NCBI GenBank assembly: GCA_021774435.1
Contig: JAJFJB010000413.1
Coordinates: forward strand, 1-39,070
Direction: 5' to 3'
DNA: 39,070 nt
From: Alphaproteobacteria bacterium
GTDB lineage: Bacteria; Pseudomonadota; Alphaproteobacteria; UBA8366; GCA-2717185
Below, in pieces: positions 1 to 8,024 of the stretch (its first letter is position 1; the number at the start of each line of letters is the position of its first letter). The position numbers were made by a program, and so were the translations under genes. The notes beneath the pieces are model-generated. The model saw nothing but the letters and a program-made list of their open reading frames with translations. It was not told the origin of the DNA and did not search any database.

Positions 1-119
1 AATTCACACCAACGTCGCCGAAGTACTGGTGATGTGACACTATCTGGCACGGCTGGTTGGCCGTATCAAGCTGGCGCGACTCTTTGACCGAAGCTGCAAA
101 ATGGAAGGATGCCTAAAGG

Positions 120-1148
120 ATGCCAAACAAGGACAGCGATACCGGATTGACCGCGAGCGACCATGCCATTCGCTTTACCCAGGACTCGTTTGTCCTTGAT
201 TGCCTATCCTTGGCCTATGTACTGGACGAGCCTTATACACAACGATGCCTGGAAGGGGGCGTCAACGCCGCAAATGTCACCTTTGTCACCGATGGCGATT
301 GGGAGTCGACACTCGAAACCCTCGAAGCTTCGCTGGAAAAGATTGAGCGAAGCCCATTATTGCATCTGGCGGTAACCACGGATGATTTAGTGACCGCCCA
401 AAAAGACGGCAAACTCGGCGTCCTCGTAGGAACGCAAGGCGCGGCTTTTGTTGGATCGGCGCTGTGGCGCGTATCGTTTATGTCCCGCCTGGGTCTTCGC
501 AGTATTGGCCTGGCCTATACCGCAGGAAATCTGCTGGGCGACGGGTGTGGCGAAACCCGCGCAGGCGGGTTGACCTTTCTTGGGCGGGAATTTGTTGCGG
601 CTGTTAACGAACTTCCGTTGCTACTCGACGTTTCTCACGCCGGGCACAATGAGCGTGCCGAAGTTGCGGCGCTCGCAACTGCTCCGGTTTGCACTCATTC
701 CAATGCCTATGCCGTGCATGCGAACGACCGGAATACGAAAGACGATACGGCGCGCGCCATCGTTGATAAGGGCGGCATGTTAGGCCTGTGCGGCTTGCCG
801 AAATCCGTCGCAGATCAAAAACCCACCCTCGCTGATATGCTCGATCATTGCGACCACTACAAAAAAACGATCGGATCGGAGAATATCGGCATTGGCCTCG
901 ATTTTACCGAAGCCTATCAGGAAAGCGGTGCGGTATTGGACGCTTCACGGGTCTGGCGGACCCGGAGGCCCGATATATTCGGCACCGTTGACGAATTTCT
1001 GACGCAAACCTACCCAACCGGACTGCATTCCATCAGATTGGTCGCGAACCTGACAGATGCACTCTTCGAACGCGGTTACACGGATGCCGAGACGGCGGGC
1101 ATATTAGGAGATAATTGGTTGCGAACATTTAAGCGCACAATAGGCTAA
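120..1148 (+). CDS. M19 (renal/membrane dipeptidase-like) family protein, divergent metal site
   Basis: This 342-residue protein resembles the peptidase M19 amidohydrolase fold, whose classical members hydrolyse dipeptides with two zinc ions. The second half keeps family landmarks: DVSH at residues 170-173, THS with His193, DRN with Arg204, and GIGLDF with Asp251. The first half does not. The usual N-terminal HxD metal ligands are replaced by LDCLS (26-30), and the bridging-Glu region reads GTQGA (104-108) with Gln instead of Glu. I recall a proteobacterial M19 subfamily with the same changes, so this is probably a distinct subfamily rather than a decayed gene. No signal peptide is visible, so a cytoplasmic location is likely. 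The ATG at 120 follows an AAAGG only a few bases upstream, an unusually close ribosome site. Bases 2-37 could be the last codons of an upstream gene ending in TGA, but this is too short to assign. Confidence 0.8.
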   Translation: MPNKDSDTGLTASDHAIRFTQDSFVLDCLSLAYVLDEPYTQRCLEGGVNAANVTFVTDGDWESTLETLEASLEKIERSPLLHLAVTTDDLVTAQKDGKLGVLVGTQGAAFVGSALWRVSFMSRLGLRSIGLAYTAGNLLGDGCGETRAGGLTFLGREFVAAVNELPLLLDVSHAGHNERAEVAALATAPVCTHSNAYAVHANDRNTKDDTARAIVDKGGMLGLCGLPKSVADQKPTLADMLDHCDHYKKTIGSENIGIGLDFTEAYQESGAVLDASRVWRTRRPDIFGTVDEFLTQTYPTGLHSIRLVANLTDALFERGYTDAETAGILGDNWLRTFKRTIG

Positions 1149-1257
1149 GTTGCTGAAATTTTCACCTCACGCAGACACTATTTAGAAACCATTAAGGACT
1201 CACGCGCATAATCCGAACTTCCGTTGGCCATATAAGAATCCAAGAAGCCATAACAAT

Positions 1258-2928
1258 ATGAATTCATTAATAGGTTCGATCGCCAACGCGAGCTCCGAAG
1301 ATACCTGCAGAAGAATTGTCGACGCCCTTGACGCACTCCGTATCGGCGTTGCGATGTACGATGCCGACGACCGTCTTACCTATTATAACAGTCATTTTCA
1401 GTACATCTTTAGGTCGTTTGGAGTTGTGGATAATCTTGCGGGGGCAGAATTTCGCGATTTGTTGCTGCGCAAACTCAATGCCGGTGAAATCGCCGGACCA
1501 CATGTCGTGGCCGATCCAGAGGGATGGATCGAACGCCGAATCGCACATCGCCGGAATCCAACCGCTGGTCCCTTGGAAGAGAGGCTGTCCGACGGACGCT
1601 GGATTCGAATCAGCGAACGAAGCCTCAAGGATGGCGGGACGATATCCGTATACACCGATATCACCGAGACGAAGGCTGGCAGCTTGGGCTTACTGGAAGC
1701 TGTGGAGAGTGGTTCCGACGCCCTGGCGTTCTGGGATCAAAACGACCGGCTCGTTCTCCGAAACAGCTCCTTTGTCGAGCTGTTCAGCGTCGTGGAGAAG
1801 GACGTTGTGCCTGGCGTGCAATGCAAGATGATTTTGGATAATGCGGCACGGCATTTATTCGATACCGACGATATCGACCCCGAAACCTGGAGCGCCGAAC
1901 GGCATCATCTGCATTTCCTGCCCCAACACCAAGAAACATGGCGCCATCGCGACGGCCGTTGGTTTCTAGTCGACGAGCATCGGTCCCGCGATGGCGGCGT
2001 CGTTTCCAGAATGTCGGATGTAACGACAATCAAGGAAAACGAACTGGCGATGCTTGAGCGCGGTACCACGCTTGCCGGCACGGTCCATCAGCTCGAAATG
2101 TCGAAGTGGATTTTCGAGCGGCAAGCCGCCGAGCATGTTGAAGCCCTCGAACAGCTAGCCCGCGCCAAAGCCGCCGTCGAAGAGGCGAGCGCAAGCCGTT
2201 CCAGGTTTCTAAGCATCATCAGTCATGAATTGCGGACCCCGATGAACGCCATTATCGGATTTTCCGAGATCTTGAAGAAAGAATTGCTTGGGCCGCTGGG
2301 CACCGAAAAATATGTCGAATATGCCGGCGACATATTCTCCAGCGCGCACCATTTACTGTCCCTGATTAATGATCTACTCGACATGTCCAAGGTCGACGCT
2401 GGCAAATGGCGCCTCAACAAGGACGATATCGATGTCGGACAGTTTGTCCGTTCCTGCTGCCGGCTGATTGCAGAACAAGCGACCGGGCGCGGCATGAAAG
2501 TGGACATTCAAGTACCGAGCGAATGCGTTATCGCCCATGTCGACGAGCGCGCACTGCGCCAAGTCCTGCTCAATCTTTTGTCCAATGCGATAAAATTTAC
2601 CAGCCAAGGCGGCTCGATCCGCATCAAGGCCACGATGGAAGGTGAATCCCTGATGGTTTCAGTTTCCGACGACGGCGTCGGTATCTCTCCGCAAGACCAG
2701 GCCCGGGTTTTCCGCCCCTTCGAGCAGGGCGAAAATAATCTTGACCGAACCCATGAAGGAACGGGTCTAGGTCTCGCCCTCTGCAAATCCTTGGTCGAAC
2801 TGCACGATGGTCATATTGAATTGGATAGCGAGGAAGGCCGCGGCACTACCGTCACATTCTATATTCCTCAGGAAACCAACAATACGCCGAACAATATTGA
2901 ACCGGCGCAGATCGCGAATATGGTCTAG
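1258..2928 (+). CDS. PAS-PAS hybrid-free sensor histidine kinase
   Basis: This 556-residue protein is a cytoplasmic-looking sensor histidine kinase with no obvious transmembrane segment. Two PAS-like domains lie at about residues 18-138 and 145-258; both have the form of a sensory fold followed by a W-x-R/L strand and a TDIT or SDVT end. A coiled-coil linker (about 260-312) leads to the HisKA domain with the phospho-acceptor in SHELRTP (His323). The HATPase domain follows with an N box (LLNLLSNAIKFT), a G1 box (DDGVGIS) and a G2 box (GTGLGLALC). It should autophosphorylate and pass the phosphate to a response regulator. No response regulator is encoded in this window, so it is an orphan here. 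The gene is separated from the dipeptidase homologue by about 110 bases and converges on the methyltransferase gene at 2947, with 18 bases between the stops. Confidence 0.93.
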   Translation: MNSLIGSIANASSEDTCRRIVDALDALRIGVAMYDADDRLTYYNSHFQYIFRSFGVVDNLAGAEFRDLLLRKLNAGEIAGPHVVADPEGWIERRIAHRRNPTAGPLEERLSDGRWIRISERSLKDGGTISVYTDITETKAGSLGLLEAVESGSDALAFWDQNDRLVLRNSSFVELFSVVEKDVVPGVQCKMILDNAARHLFDTDDIDPETWSAERHHLHFLPQHQETWRHRDGRWFLVDEHRSRDGGVVSRMSDVTTIKENELAMLERGTTLAGTVHQLEMSKWIFERQAAEHVEALEQLARAKAAVEEASASRSRFLSIISHELRTPMNAIIGFSEILKKELLGPLGTEKYVEYAGDIFSSAHHLLSLINDLLDMSKVDAGKWRLNKDDIDVGQFVRSCCRLIAEQATGRGMKVDIQVPSECVIAHVDERALRQVLLNLLSNAIKFTSQGGSIRIKATMEGESLMVSVSDDGVGISPQDQARVFRPFEQGENNLDRTHEGTGLGLALCKSLVELHDGHIELDSEEGRGTTVTFYIPQETNNTPNNIEPAQIANMV

Positions 2929-2946
2929 GGCTCCCTACGCAGCCGG

Positions 2947-3438
2947 CTAGGATCGACGATAAAGGTGATAGCGGCCCGGTTCTACGTCAGCCGGCAGCGG
3001 CATCGGTGACAAGTCTTCGACGCGATCAAGGGACTGATCGCAAAGCACAAATCCGCCTGACCGCACGAGATCTGGAATCTTAGGCCCGAGTTGGGCGACA
3101 TTGCGTTCTGTCGCCGCCGCATCGCCAAAACCGATATCCGCATGCACAAGGGCCGCCCGAGGGCCGAGTTTTTGCGACGCCGTCGTCAGCGTTTCGTTCA
3201 TAGGCCCCAAGAACAGATGCGCGGAATCAGGCCGGCAGTCGGGGTGTGAAGCGACTTCACGGTCAAATACATAGATATCCCTATCCGGAAACAGCGTCCG
3301 GAGATGGTCGTACGTACGCCCATTGCCCAATCCAAGTTCGAGCACATGCCCATCAAGGCCTTCCACGGCCCCGACCATGGCATTCAGACAGCTTCGCTGC
3401 GCCATAAGGCGCTTGATGACCGTATCAAGTCGCGTCAT
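2947..3438 (-). CDS. Small class I SAM-dependent methyltransferase
   Basis: This 163-residue protein carries the class I methyltransferase motif I (VLELGLGNGR, residues 32-41), followed by an acidic residue after the second strand (VFDRE, about 57-61) where SAM ribose is usually held. The protein is short and consists almost entirely of the Rossmann-like core, ending in YHLYRRS. The substrate cannot be read from the sequence. It is the last gene of a minus-strand set: ABC exporter (6600-3934), cyclic-nucleotide-binding protein (3914-3459), then this gene after 20 bases. That arrangement suggests co-transcription. A role in modifying whatever the exporter or the divergent glycosyltransferase cluster handles is possible but unproven. 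Confidence 0.8.
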   Translation of the reverse strand: MTRLDTVIKRLMAQRSCLNAMVGAVEGLDGHVLELGLGNGRTYDHLRTLFPDRDIYVFDREVASHPDCRPDSAHLFLGPMNETLTTASQKLGPRAALVHADIGFGDAAATERNVAQLGPKIPDLVRSGGFVLCDQSLDRVEDLSPMPLPADVEPGRYHLYRRS

Positions 3439-3458
3439 TTTGAAGTCTTACTCGGTGT

Positions 3459-3914
3459 TCAGGCTTGCGCTTCGGCAACCGCTTCACGAAGGCGCGTGGT
3501 TGTCTGTTCCAGGCGGTGCGCCAGTTCGCGCATGATTTCGACCGCAATTTGCGGAAACTCGATCACGAGATTGAAGAATAGGTCTTTTGTGATCCGCAAC
3601 GTCGTGAGTTCTGTTTTGGCGCGTACTGTTGCGGTTCGCGGCACATCGCAAAGAATCGCGATTTCACCGACGATTTCATTCTGCTTCAAAGTTGCGACAA
3701 CGAGCGGTCCGCCCGGTGTGTTGACGACAATGTCGGCCTCACCGCCGATGATGATATAGGCGGAATCTCCGACATCCCCTTGTTCGAAAAGAATGTCTTC
3801 CTCCGCATATGTCAACCGCTCGCTCGTGAAAGCGAGAAGCTTCAGTTTCGACGGCTCTATCTTCGCGAAAAGCGGAATATTTCGCAGAAGTTCGACTTCT
3901 TCCTGTAGACCCAT
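3459..3914 (-). CDS. Stand-alone cyclic nucleotide-binding domain protein
   Basis: The 151-residue protein is a single cNMP-binding domain of the Crp/PKA-regulatory type with no helix-turn-helix. It starts with the typical helix (LLRNIPLFAKI) and a beta-roll with GDVGDSAYIIIGGEADI. The phosphate-binding cassette is intact: GEIAIL at residues 83-88 and the PRTAT motif with Arg93, the residue that contacts the cyclic phosphate in characterised relatives. A C-terminal helix runs through MRELAHRLEQTTTRL. It lies 19 bases downstream of the ABC exporter gene on the same strand, so it is probably an accessory regulator made together with that transporter. A membrane nucleotide cyclase is encoded at 19430-20782. 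Binding of cAMP or cGMP is expected from the cassette but the ligand is not determined. Confidence 0.9.
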   Translation of the reverse strand: MGLQEEVELLRNIPLFAKIEPSKLKLLAFTSERLTYAEEDILFEQGDVGDSAYIIIGGEADIVVNTPGGPLVVATLKQNEIVGEIAILCDVPRTATVRAKTELTTLRITKDLFFNLVIEFPQIAVEIMRELAHRLEQTTTRLREAVAEAQA

Positions 3915-3933
3915 GGCGTATCCTCCTGCGGCG

Positions 3934-6600
3934 TCAGCCCACTTCTAAGAGCGTCTGAAATTCTCCGCCCGCCGTACTGAGTTCATCATACGTGCCAGTT
4001 TCGAGAACGCGTCCTGATTTTAAGACCACGACCTTATCAAATTGTTGCGCGTCCGGCACGCGGTTTAAGACCCAAATTACACCTTTGCCTTTGCTGAATC
4101 GCAGAAGGTTTTCCAGAATTTTATTCTGGCTGACGGCATCGAGACTCGCTGTCGCTTCATTCACGATAAGCAAGTCGGGCTGCCGTAAAAGGCTCCGGGC
4201 GATCACAATTTTTTGCCGCTGCCCTTGCGATAGTCGGGCGCCGCCGATTCCAGCCTGGAAGTCAAGGCCAGCCATCATCACGGTCTCGCGCAGTTCGAGA
4301 TCATCGACGACCTCTCCAATAAGGGCACCGACCTTGTTCTCCGCCTGCGCCTGCCCATAGGACAATTTGCCGAACAGGATATTGTCTTGCAGCGACGCGG
4401 CGGCGTTATAGGTATCGGCGTCGAAAAACGCGATATTCTGGTGCAGTTCTTCAGGCAGGTTTTCAGCAAAAGTCCGCCGCGCTTCGAGGATGCGCTGCAT
4501 CATTTGATCGTCAATCAAGTCAAGCCTGTGCCGCGCGCTAATCAATTTAAATGGCAGTGAGATAAGTTGCAGGCGGTCGTCGTCCGAAAGTCCCTCCGGG
4601 CCCCGTGCAGCGCGACCCAGGATGGTCTGAAATTCCGGCAGATCGTCGGATTCGATAAAGCCGAACTGCTCGAAAAATTCATGCCCTGGCGGTAGATCGG
4701 CAAAGAGTTCGATCATCGTCTGCGCGACTTGTTTGCCCATTTCGAGGAAGTCATCGCTGAGGCCGACCTTTTCGAGGACTTCGCGGATATAGGAATGCTC
4801 CGCCAGACGCTCCAAATCAAAGGCATCGCCAACCGGCAGGCCAAAAAGGATGTTTTCCGCTACTGATGCGTTCGTGTTGTACGCGTCGGAATTGAACGGT
4901 TCGATTAGTTGCGCTACAGCCGGATCGGCAAACCGCTCCCGCAACGCGGCGCGCGCCGACATGATACGGGCGGCCACTTCGGGCTGCTCCTCCGGGTCGA
5001 CAACCCCACGAAGACCAAAGCGGTAAACGTCTTCATCCATGTCCGCGTGTTTCAGTATCTCAATGACCTGATTATTGAGCGCCTCCCGGCCTTCAACCCC
5101 AGCTTCCTCAAAATCGACCCAGTCTGCGTTGTAATCGTCCTCCGAATTGCCGGTAAGCTTTGATTCCGACAGCCTAGTCTTATAAACGCCGTCTTCGCCA
5201 TCCGCGTACTCTGTGGCCTGAATCGGACGATGTTTCAGTCCGTATAAAAGGTTGTCGCCGACTGAAAAGGCCTGCAAATAGGCATTAGACCCAATGTAGG
5301 ACAATCGCCGGCCAGTCACCGATTCGGGCATTTGCCCAAGGTCGATCCCACCGATCGTAATCGTGCCGGACGTCTGCCGAACGAGCCGTGCCAATACCAA
5401 GCCCAATTCGGTCTTCCCGCTGCCACCGTCGCCAACGATCGCCACATGCGCGTCGACAGGCATGTCAAACGACACGCCCTCCAATGATCGCACGCCATCT
5501 TCGTCGGCCAGCCCGACATTACTGACGATCAAATCGCCCTTAACCGGCGAGGGACCTTCCGGCTCGGCATATTGCAGTTCTTCTTCGAGCATTCCTTGCG
5601 GCTCGAACTGCTCCACAACCTGTTCGTATTTGATACGCACATCTTCCTTCTGCTGATACCACATCAGCAGCTCTTTCCAGGGGCTCGCAAGATCCTTGTA
5701 CGCGTTCAGTACCGCAACCAGCGCACCGACTGTCAAACCGCCGTTGATAACGAGATAGCCGCCTATGGAGAAGAAGAAAAAGGGTGTCAGCTTATCAATA
5801 AAATTGTTGAGAAACTTAATGAAAAACTTGCGCTGATAGATTTCGTACCGGATGTCGTAAATCGTTCCGAGAAGGTCACCGAAACGGGACAATTCCAACT
5901 TTGCCGCATCGTTGGCATGGATTTCATTGATACCCGATACAGACTCGCCTAGATGGTCGGCCAGACGCCGAACTTTCTGTACCCGCTGTTTGCCGAGAGC
6001 ATTAACCTTCTTTTGCAGCCGCGGAATGATATAGCCCTGGATTGGGATCAGCGCCACCGCAGCAAGGCCAAGAACCCAGTCCTGGAGCATGATATAGCCA
6101 ATAATCAAAATTAGCTGGCCACCGAAGAACATCGGATCGGCAAAGGCTATACCGATAAATCCGCCTAGCGGTTCCACTTCCGCTGTTATCATCGGAATCA
6201 ACTCGCCTTGGCTGATTTTTTTGAAGTGCGGCGTCGGAAACCGAAGGATCCGGGAATAAAGCTGGTAGCGTAAACGGCGCAACAACCGTTCGCCAAGCCG
6301 GCCTTTAAAAACGCTGATGTAGTATTTGAAGCCACCAGTAATAAAAACCAGCGCCAGATACGAAAAACTCAAAATTAGGAGGTAGGTAACCTGTTCTACG
6401 TCGAGAGCAATTTCGAAGCCAAAAATTGGCACATCATACGGACCATCAGAGCCACCGGGCTTGATCGCCCGGTTGACGATAATTTTCGGCAGATCCAGCG
6501 TAATGAACAGAAAGGGATAAAACGCCAGGATGACGCATAAGAGAAATATCTGCTGCGAAGCGCTGTATCGCAGTATGTATTTGAAAATGGATTTTTCCAT
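3934..6600 (-). CDS. ABC exporter half-transporter with a large insertion in the nucleotide-binding domain
   Basis: This 888-residue protein has an N-terminal ABC exporter membrane domain, with hydrophobic helices near residues 15-36, 70-90, 148-190 and 270-300. A C-terminal ATPase domain begins near 355. Walker A is GDGGSGKT (390-397), the signature is LSQGQ (790-794), and the Walker B region is LLIVNEATASLD (810-821) with the catalytic Glu kept but the preceding Asp replaced by Asn. The H-loop position reads WVLNR (843-847), Asn instead of His. Ordinary NBDs have about 100 residues between Walker A and the signature; here there are nearly 400. That stretch contains three segments resembling the region after the Q-loop (434-455, 565-588, 722-745). 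It is about 300 residues longer than usual half-transporters. It is followed by the cNMP-binding gene and is divergent from a glycosyltransferase cluster. Export of a lipid- or glycan-type substrate is a guess. Confidence 0.9.
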   Translation of the reverse strand: MEKSIFKYILRYSASQQIFLLCVILAFYPFLFITLDLPKIIVNRAIKPGGSDGPYDVPIFGFEIALDVEQVTYLLILSFSYLALVFITGGFKYYISVFKGRLGERLLRRLRYQLYSRILRFPTPHFKKISQGELIPMITAEVEPLGGFIGIAFADPMFFGGQLILIIGYIMLQDWVLGLAAVALIPIQGYIIPRLQKKVNALGKQRVQKVRRLADHLGESVSGINEIHANDAAKLELSRFGDLLGTIYDIRYEIYQRKFFIKFLNNFIDKLTPFFFFSIGGYLVINGGLTVGALVAVLNAYKDLASPWKELLMWYQQKEDVRIKYEQVVEQFEPQGMLEEELQYAEPEGPSPVKGDLIVSNVGLADEDGVRSLEGVSFDMPVDAHVAIVGDGGSGKTELGLVLARLVRQTSGTITIGGIDLGQMPESVTGRRLSYIGSNAYLQAFSVGDNLLYGLKHRPIQATEYADGEDGVYKTRLSESKLTGNSEDDYNADWVDFEEAGVEGREALNNQVIEILKHADMDEDVYRFGLRGVVDPEEQPEVAARIMSARAALRERFADPAVAQLIEPFNSDAYNTNASVAENILFGLPVGDAFDLERLAEHSYIREVLEKVGLSDDFLEMGKQVAQTMIELFADLPPGHEFFEQFGFIESDDLPEFQTILGRAARGPEGLSDDDRLQLISLPFKLISARHRLDLIDDQMMQRILEARRTFAENLPEELHQNIAFFDADTYNAAASLQDNILFGKLSYGQAQAENKVGALIGEVVDDLELRETVMMAGLDFQAGIGGARLSQGQRQKIVIARSLLRQPDLLIVNEATASLDAVSQNKILENLLRFSKGKGVIWVLNRVPDAQQFDKVVVLKSGRVLETGTYDELSTAGGEFQTLLEVG

Positions 6601-6792
6601 AAACCGCGATTTTTCCCCTTGGCTCCCCTTAAAACACCTTAGCCTAGCCCTGCATTAGCGTAAACTTCTAGAATTTTGCCTTAATATCATAGTATTGATG
6701 AATTAATTCTAATCTAGCGACATAAACAGGATACGTGGCATAGTACATTCGGGGGAAAAAACGGGGTCGAACCGTAACGGGGAGGGACGGGG
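6601..6792. promoter_or_regulatory. A+T-rich divergent intergenic region
   Basis: This 192-base gap separates the divergent ABC exporter gene and the glycosyltransferase operon, so it must hold promoters for both. Its centre (about 6655-6735) is clearly richer in A and T than the flanking genes and contains several short inverted repeats, for example ATCA/TGAT around TAGTAT near 6690. I could not pick convincing -35/-10 pairs. A good Shine-Dalgarno (GGAGG, 6781-6785) precedes the ATG at 6793. Confidence 0.5.
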
Positions 6793-8013
6793 ATGAGCGG
6801 TCAACGCCGCCAGCCACGGGTATTGATTTATAGCCACGATTCATTCGGGCTTGGTCATTTACGGCGCTGCCGTGCCATTGCTCACGCCATCTGCGAGGAT
6901 TTCGAGGATCTTTCCGTTCTCATATTGTCTGGGTCGCCGATCATTGGCAGTTTCGATTTCAGGTCCCGCGTCGACTTCGTCCGCGTGCCTGGCGTCATCA
7001 AGTTGCGCAATGGCGAATACACTCCCTTGACCCTGCCCATGGCCATCGAAGACGCCATTGCCATGCGGGCATCGATAATTCGTCATACCGCGGAGGTGTT
7101 CGACCCGGACATTCTGATCGTCGACAAAGAGCCGCTTGGGCTGCGGGGCGAGCTCAAGGCGACATTAGAAGTCATGAAAAAACGCGGCGTTCATGTCGTC
7201 CTCGGCTTGAGGGACGTCTTGGACGACCCCGACTTGCTGATACCCGAATGGACACGCAAAAAAGCCGTTCCGGCGCTACAGAAATACTATGACGAGATAT
7301 GGATCTACGGTCTTCCACAGATTTGCGAGCCGCTGGCGAGTCTTAATCTTCCGGCCTCGATAAACCGGAAGATGACATATACGGGCTACCTACAGCGGTT
7401 TACCGACGGGACGGCGAGCATGGAGCTGCCGGCATCCGCACGCGACCAAGAGTTTATTCTCGTGACACCGGGCGGCGGCGGCGACGGCGAAGAACTCGTC
7501 GACTGGGTATTGCGCGCATATGAAAATGACCCAAGCCTGCCGCATCCATCACTGATCGTGCTGGGTCCCTTCATGCAATCCGACCGCCGGAACGAATTCA
7601 TTGCCCGCGCTGACGCGTTGCCAAATGTCGAGGCCATCACGTTCGATGCGCATATGGAAAGTCTGATCGCCCGCGCCTTGGGCGTCGTCGCGATGGGCGG
7701 ATACAATATTTTTTGCGAAATATTATCCTTCGACAAGCGGGCCCTTATCGTGCCGCGCACCGTTCCACGACGCGAACAACTGATCCGGGCAAGCCGCGCG
7801 GAAGAACTGGGCCTCGTTACCATGCTGCGCGGTGACAAGGAGCGCAGCGCCGACACGATGGCCACAGCATTGCGACATCTACCGCAGCAAAAGCGCCCTT
7901 CGGATTCAGTCGTACCGGGCCTGTTAGCCGGGCTCGAAAACGTCAACATTCTGACTCGGCGCGCGCTCGAACGGCAGCCGAGGCCATCGGTAGCGGCGCG
8001 CAAGCGCGCTTAG
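6793..8013 (+). CDS. MurG/GT28-like glycosyltransferase family protein (first paralogue)
   Basis: The 406-residue protein has the two-Rossmann GT-B architecture of the family loosely related to MurG. The N-terminal nucleotide-sugar-transferase loop is SHDSFGLGHLRRC (14-26). The C-terminal half has a glycine-rich turn (TPGGGGDGEE) and the donor-site region AMGGYNIFCEILSF followed by RTVPRREQLIRASRAEELG, the usual layout of GT28-like enzymes. It probably moves a sugar from a nucleotide donor to an unknown acceptor at the cytoplasmic membrane face. It opens the plus-strand cluster, with a strong GGAGG ribosome site seven bases before the ATG. A second member of the same family is encoded at 10983-12140, with the equivalent loop GIGHQTRA. 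Donor and acceptor cannot be predicted. Confidence 0.85.
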   Translation: MSGQRRQPRVLIYSHDSFGLGHLRRCRAIAHAICEDFEDLSVLILSGSPIIGSFDFRSRVDFVRVPGVIKLRNGEYTPLTLPMAIEDAIAMRASIIRHTAEVFDPDILIVDKEPLGLRGELKATLEVMKKRGVHVVLGLRDVLDDPDLLIPEWTRKKAVPALQKYYDEIWIYGLPQICEPLASLNLPASINRKMTYTGYLQRFTDGTASMELPASARDQEFILVTPGGGGDGEELVDWVLRAYENDPSLPHPSLIVLGPFMQSDRRNEFIARADALPNVEAITFDAHMESLIARALGVVAMGGYNIFCEILSFDKRALIVPRTVPRREQLIRASRAEELGLVTMLRGDKERSADTMATALRHLPQQKRPSDSVVPGLLAGLENVNILTRRALERQPRPSVAARKRA

Positions 8014-8024
8014 GCTGATTTTCC

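Noticed and set aside
1..119. Tail of an upstream gene ending at TGA 35-37
   Set aside because: Only eleven codons are visible and nothing identifies the protein.
6655..6735. Specific promoter hexamers in the divergent region, such as TTGATG near 6696
   Set aside because: No partner -10 with acceptable sequence was found at normal spacing, so only the region is reported.
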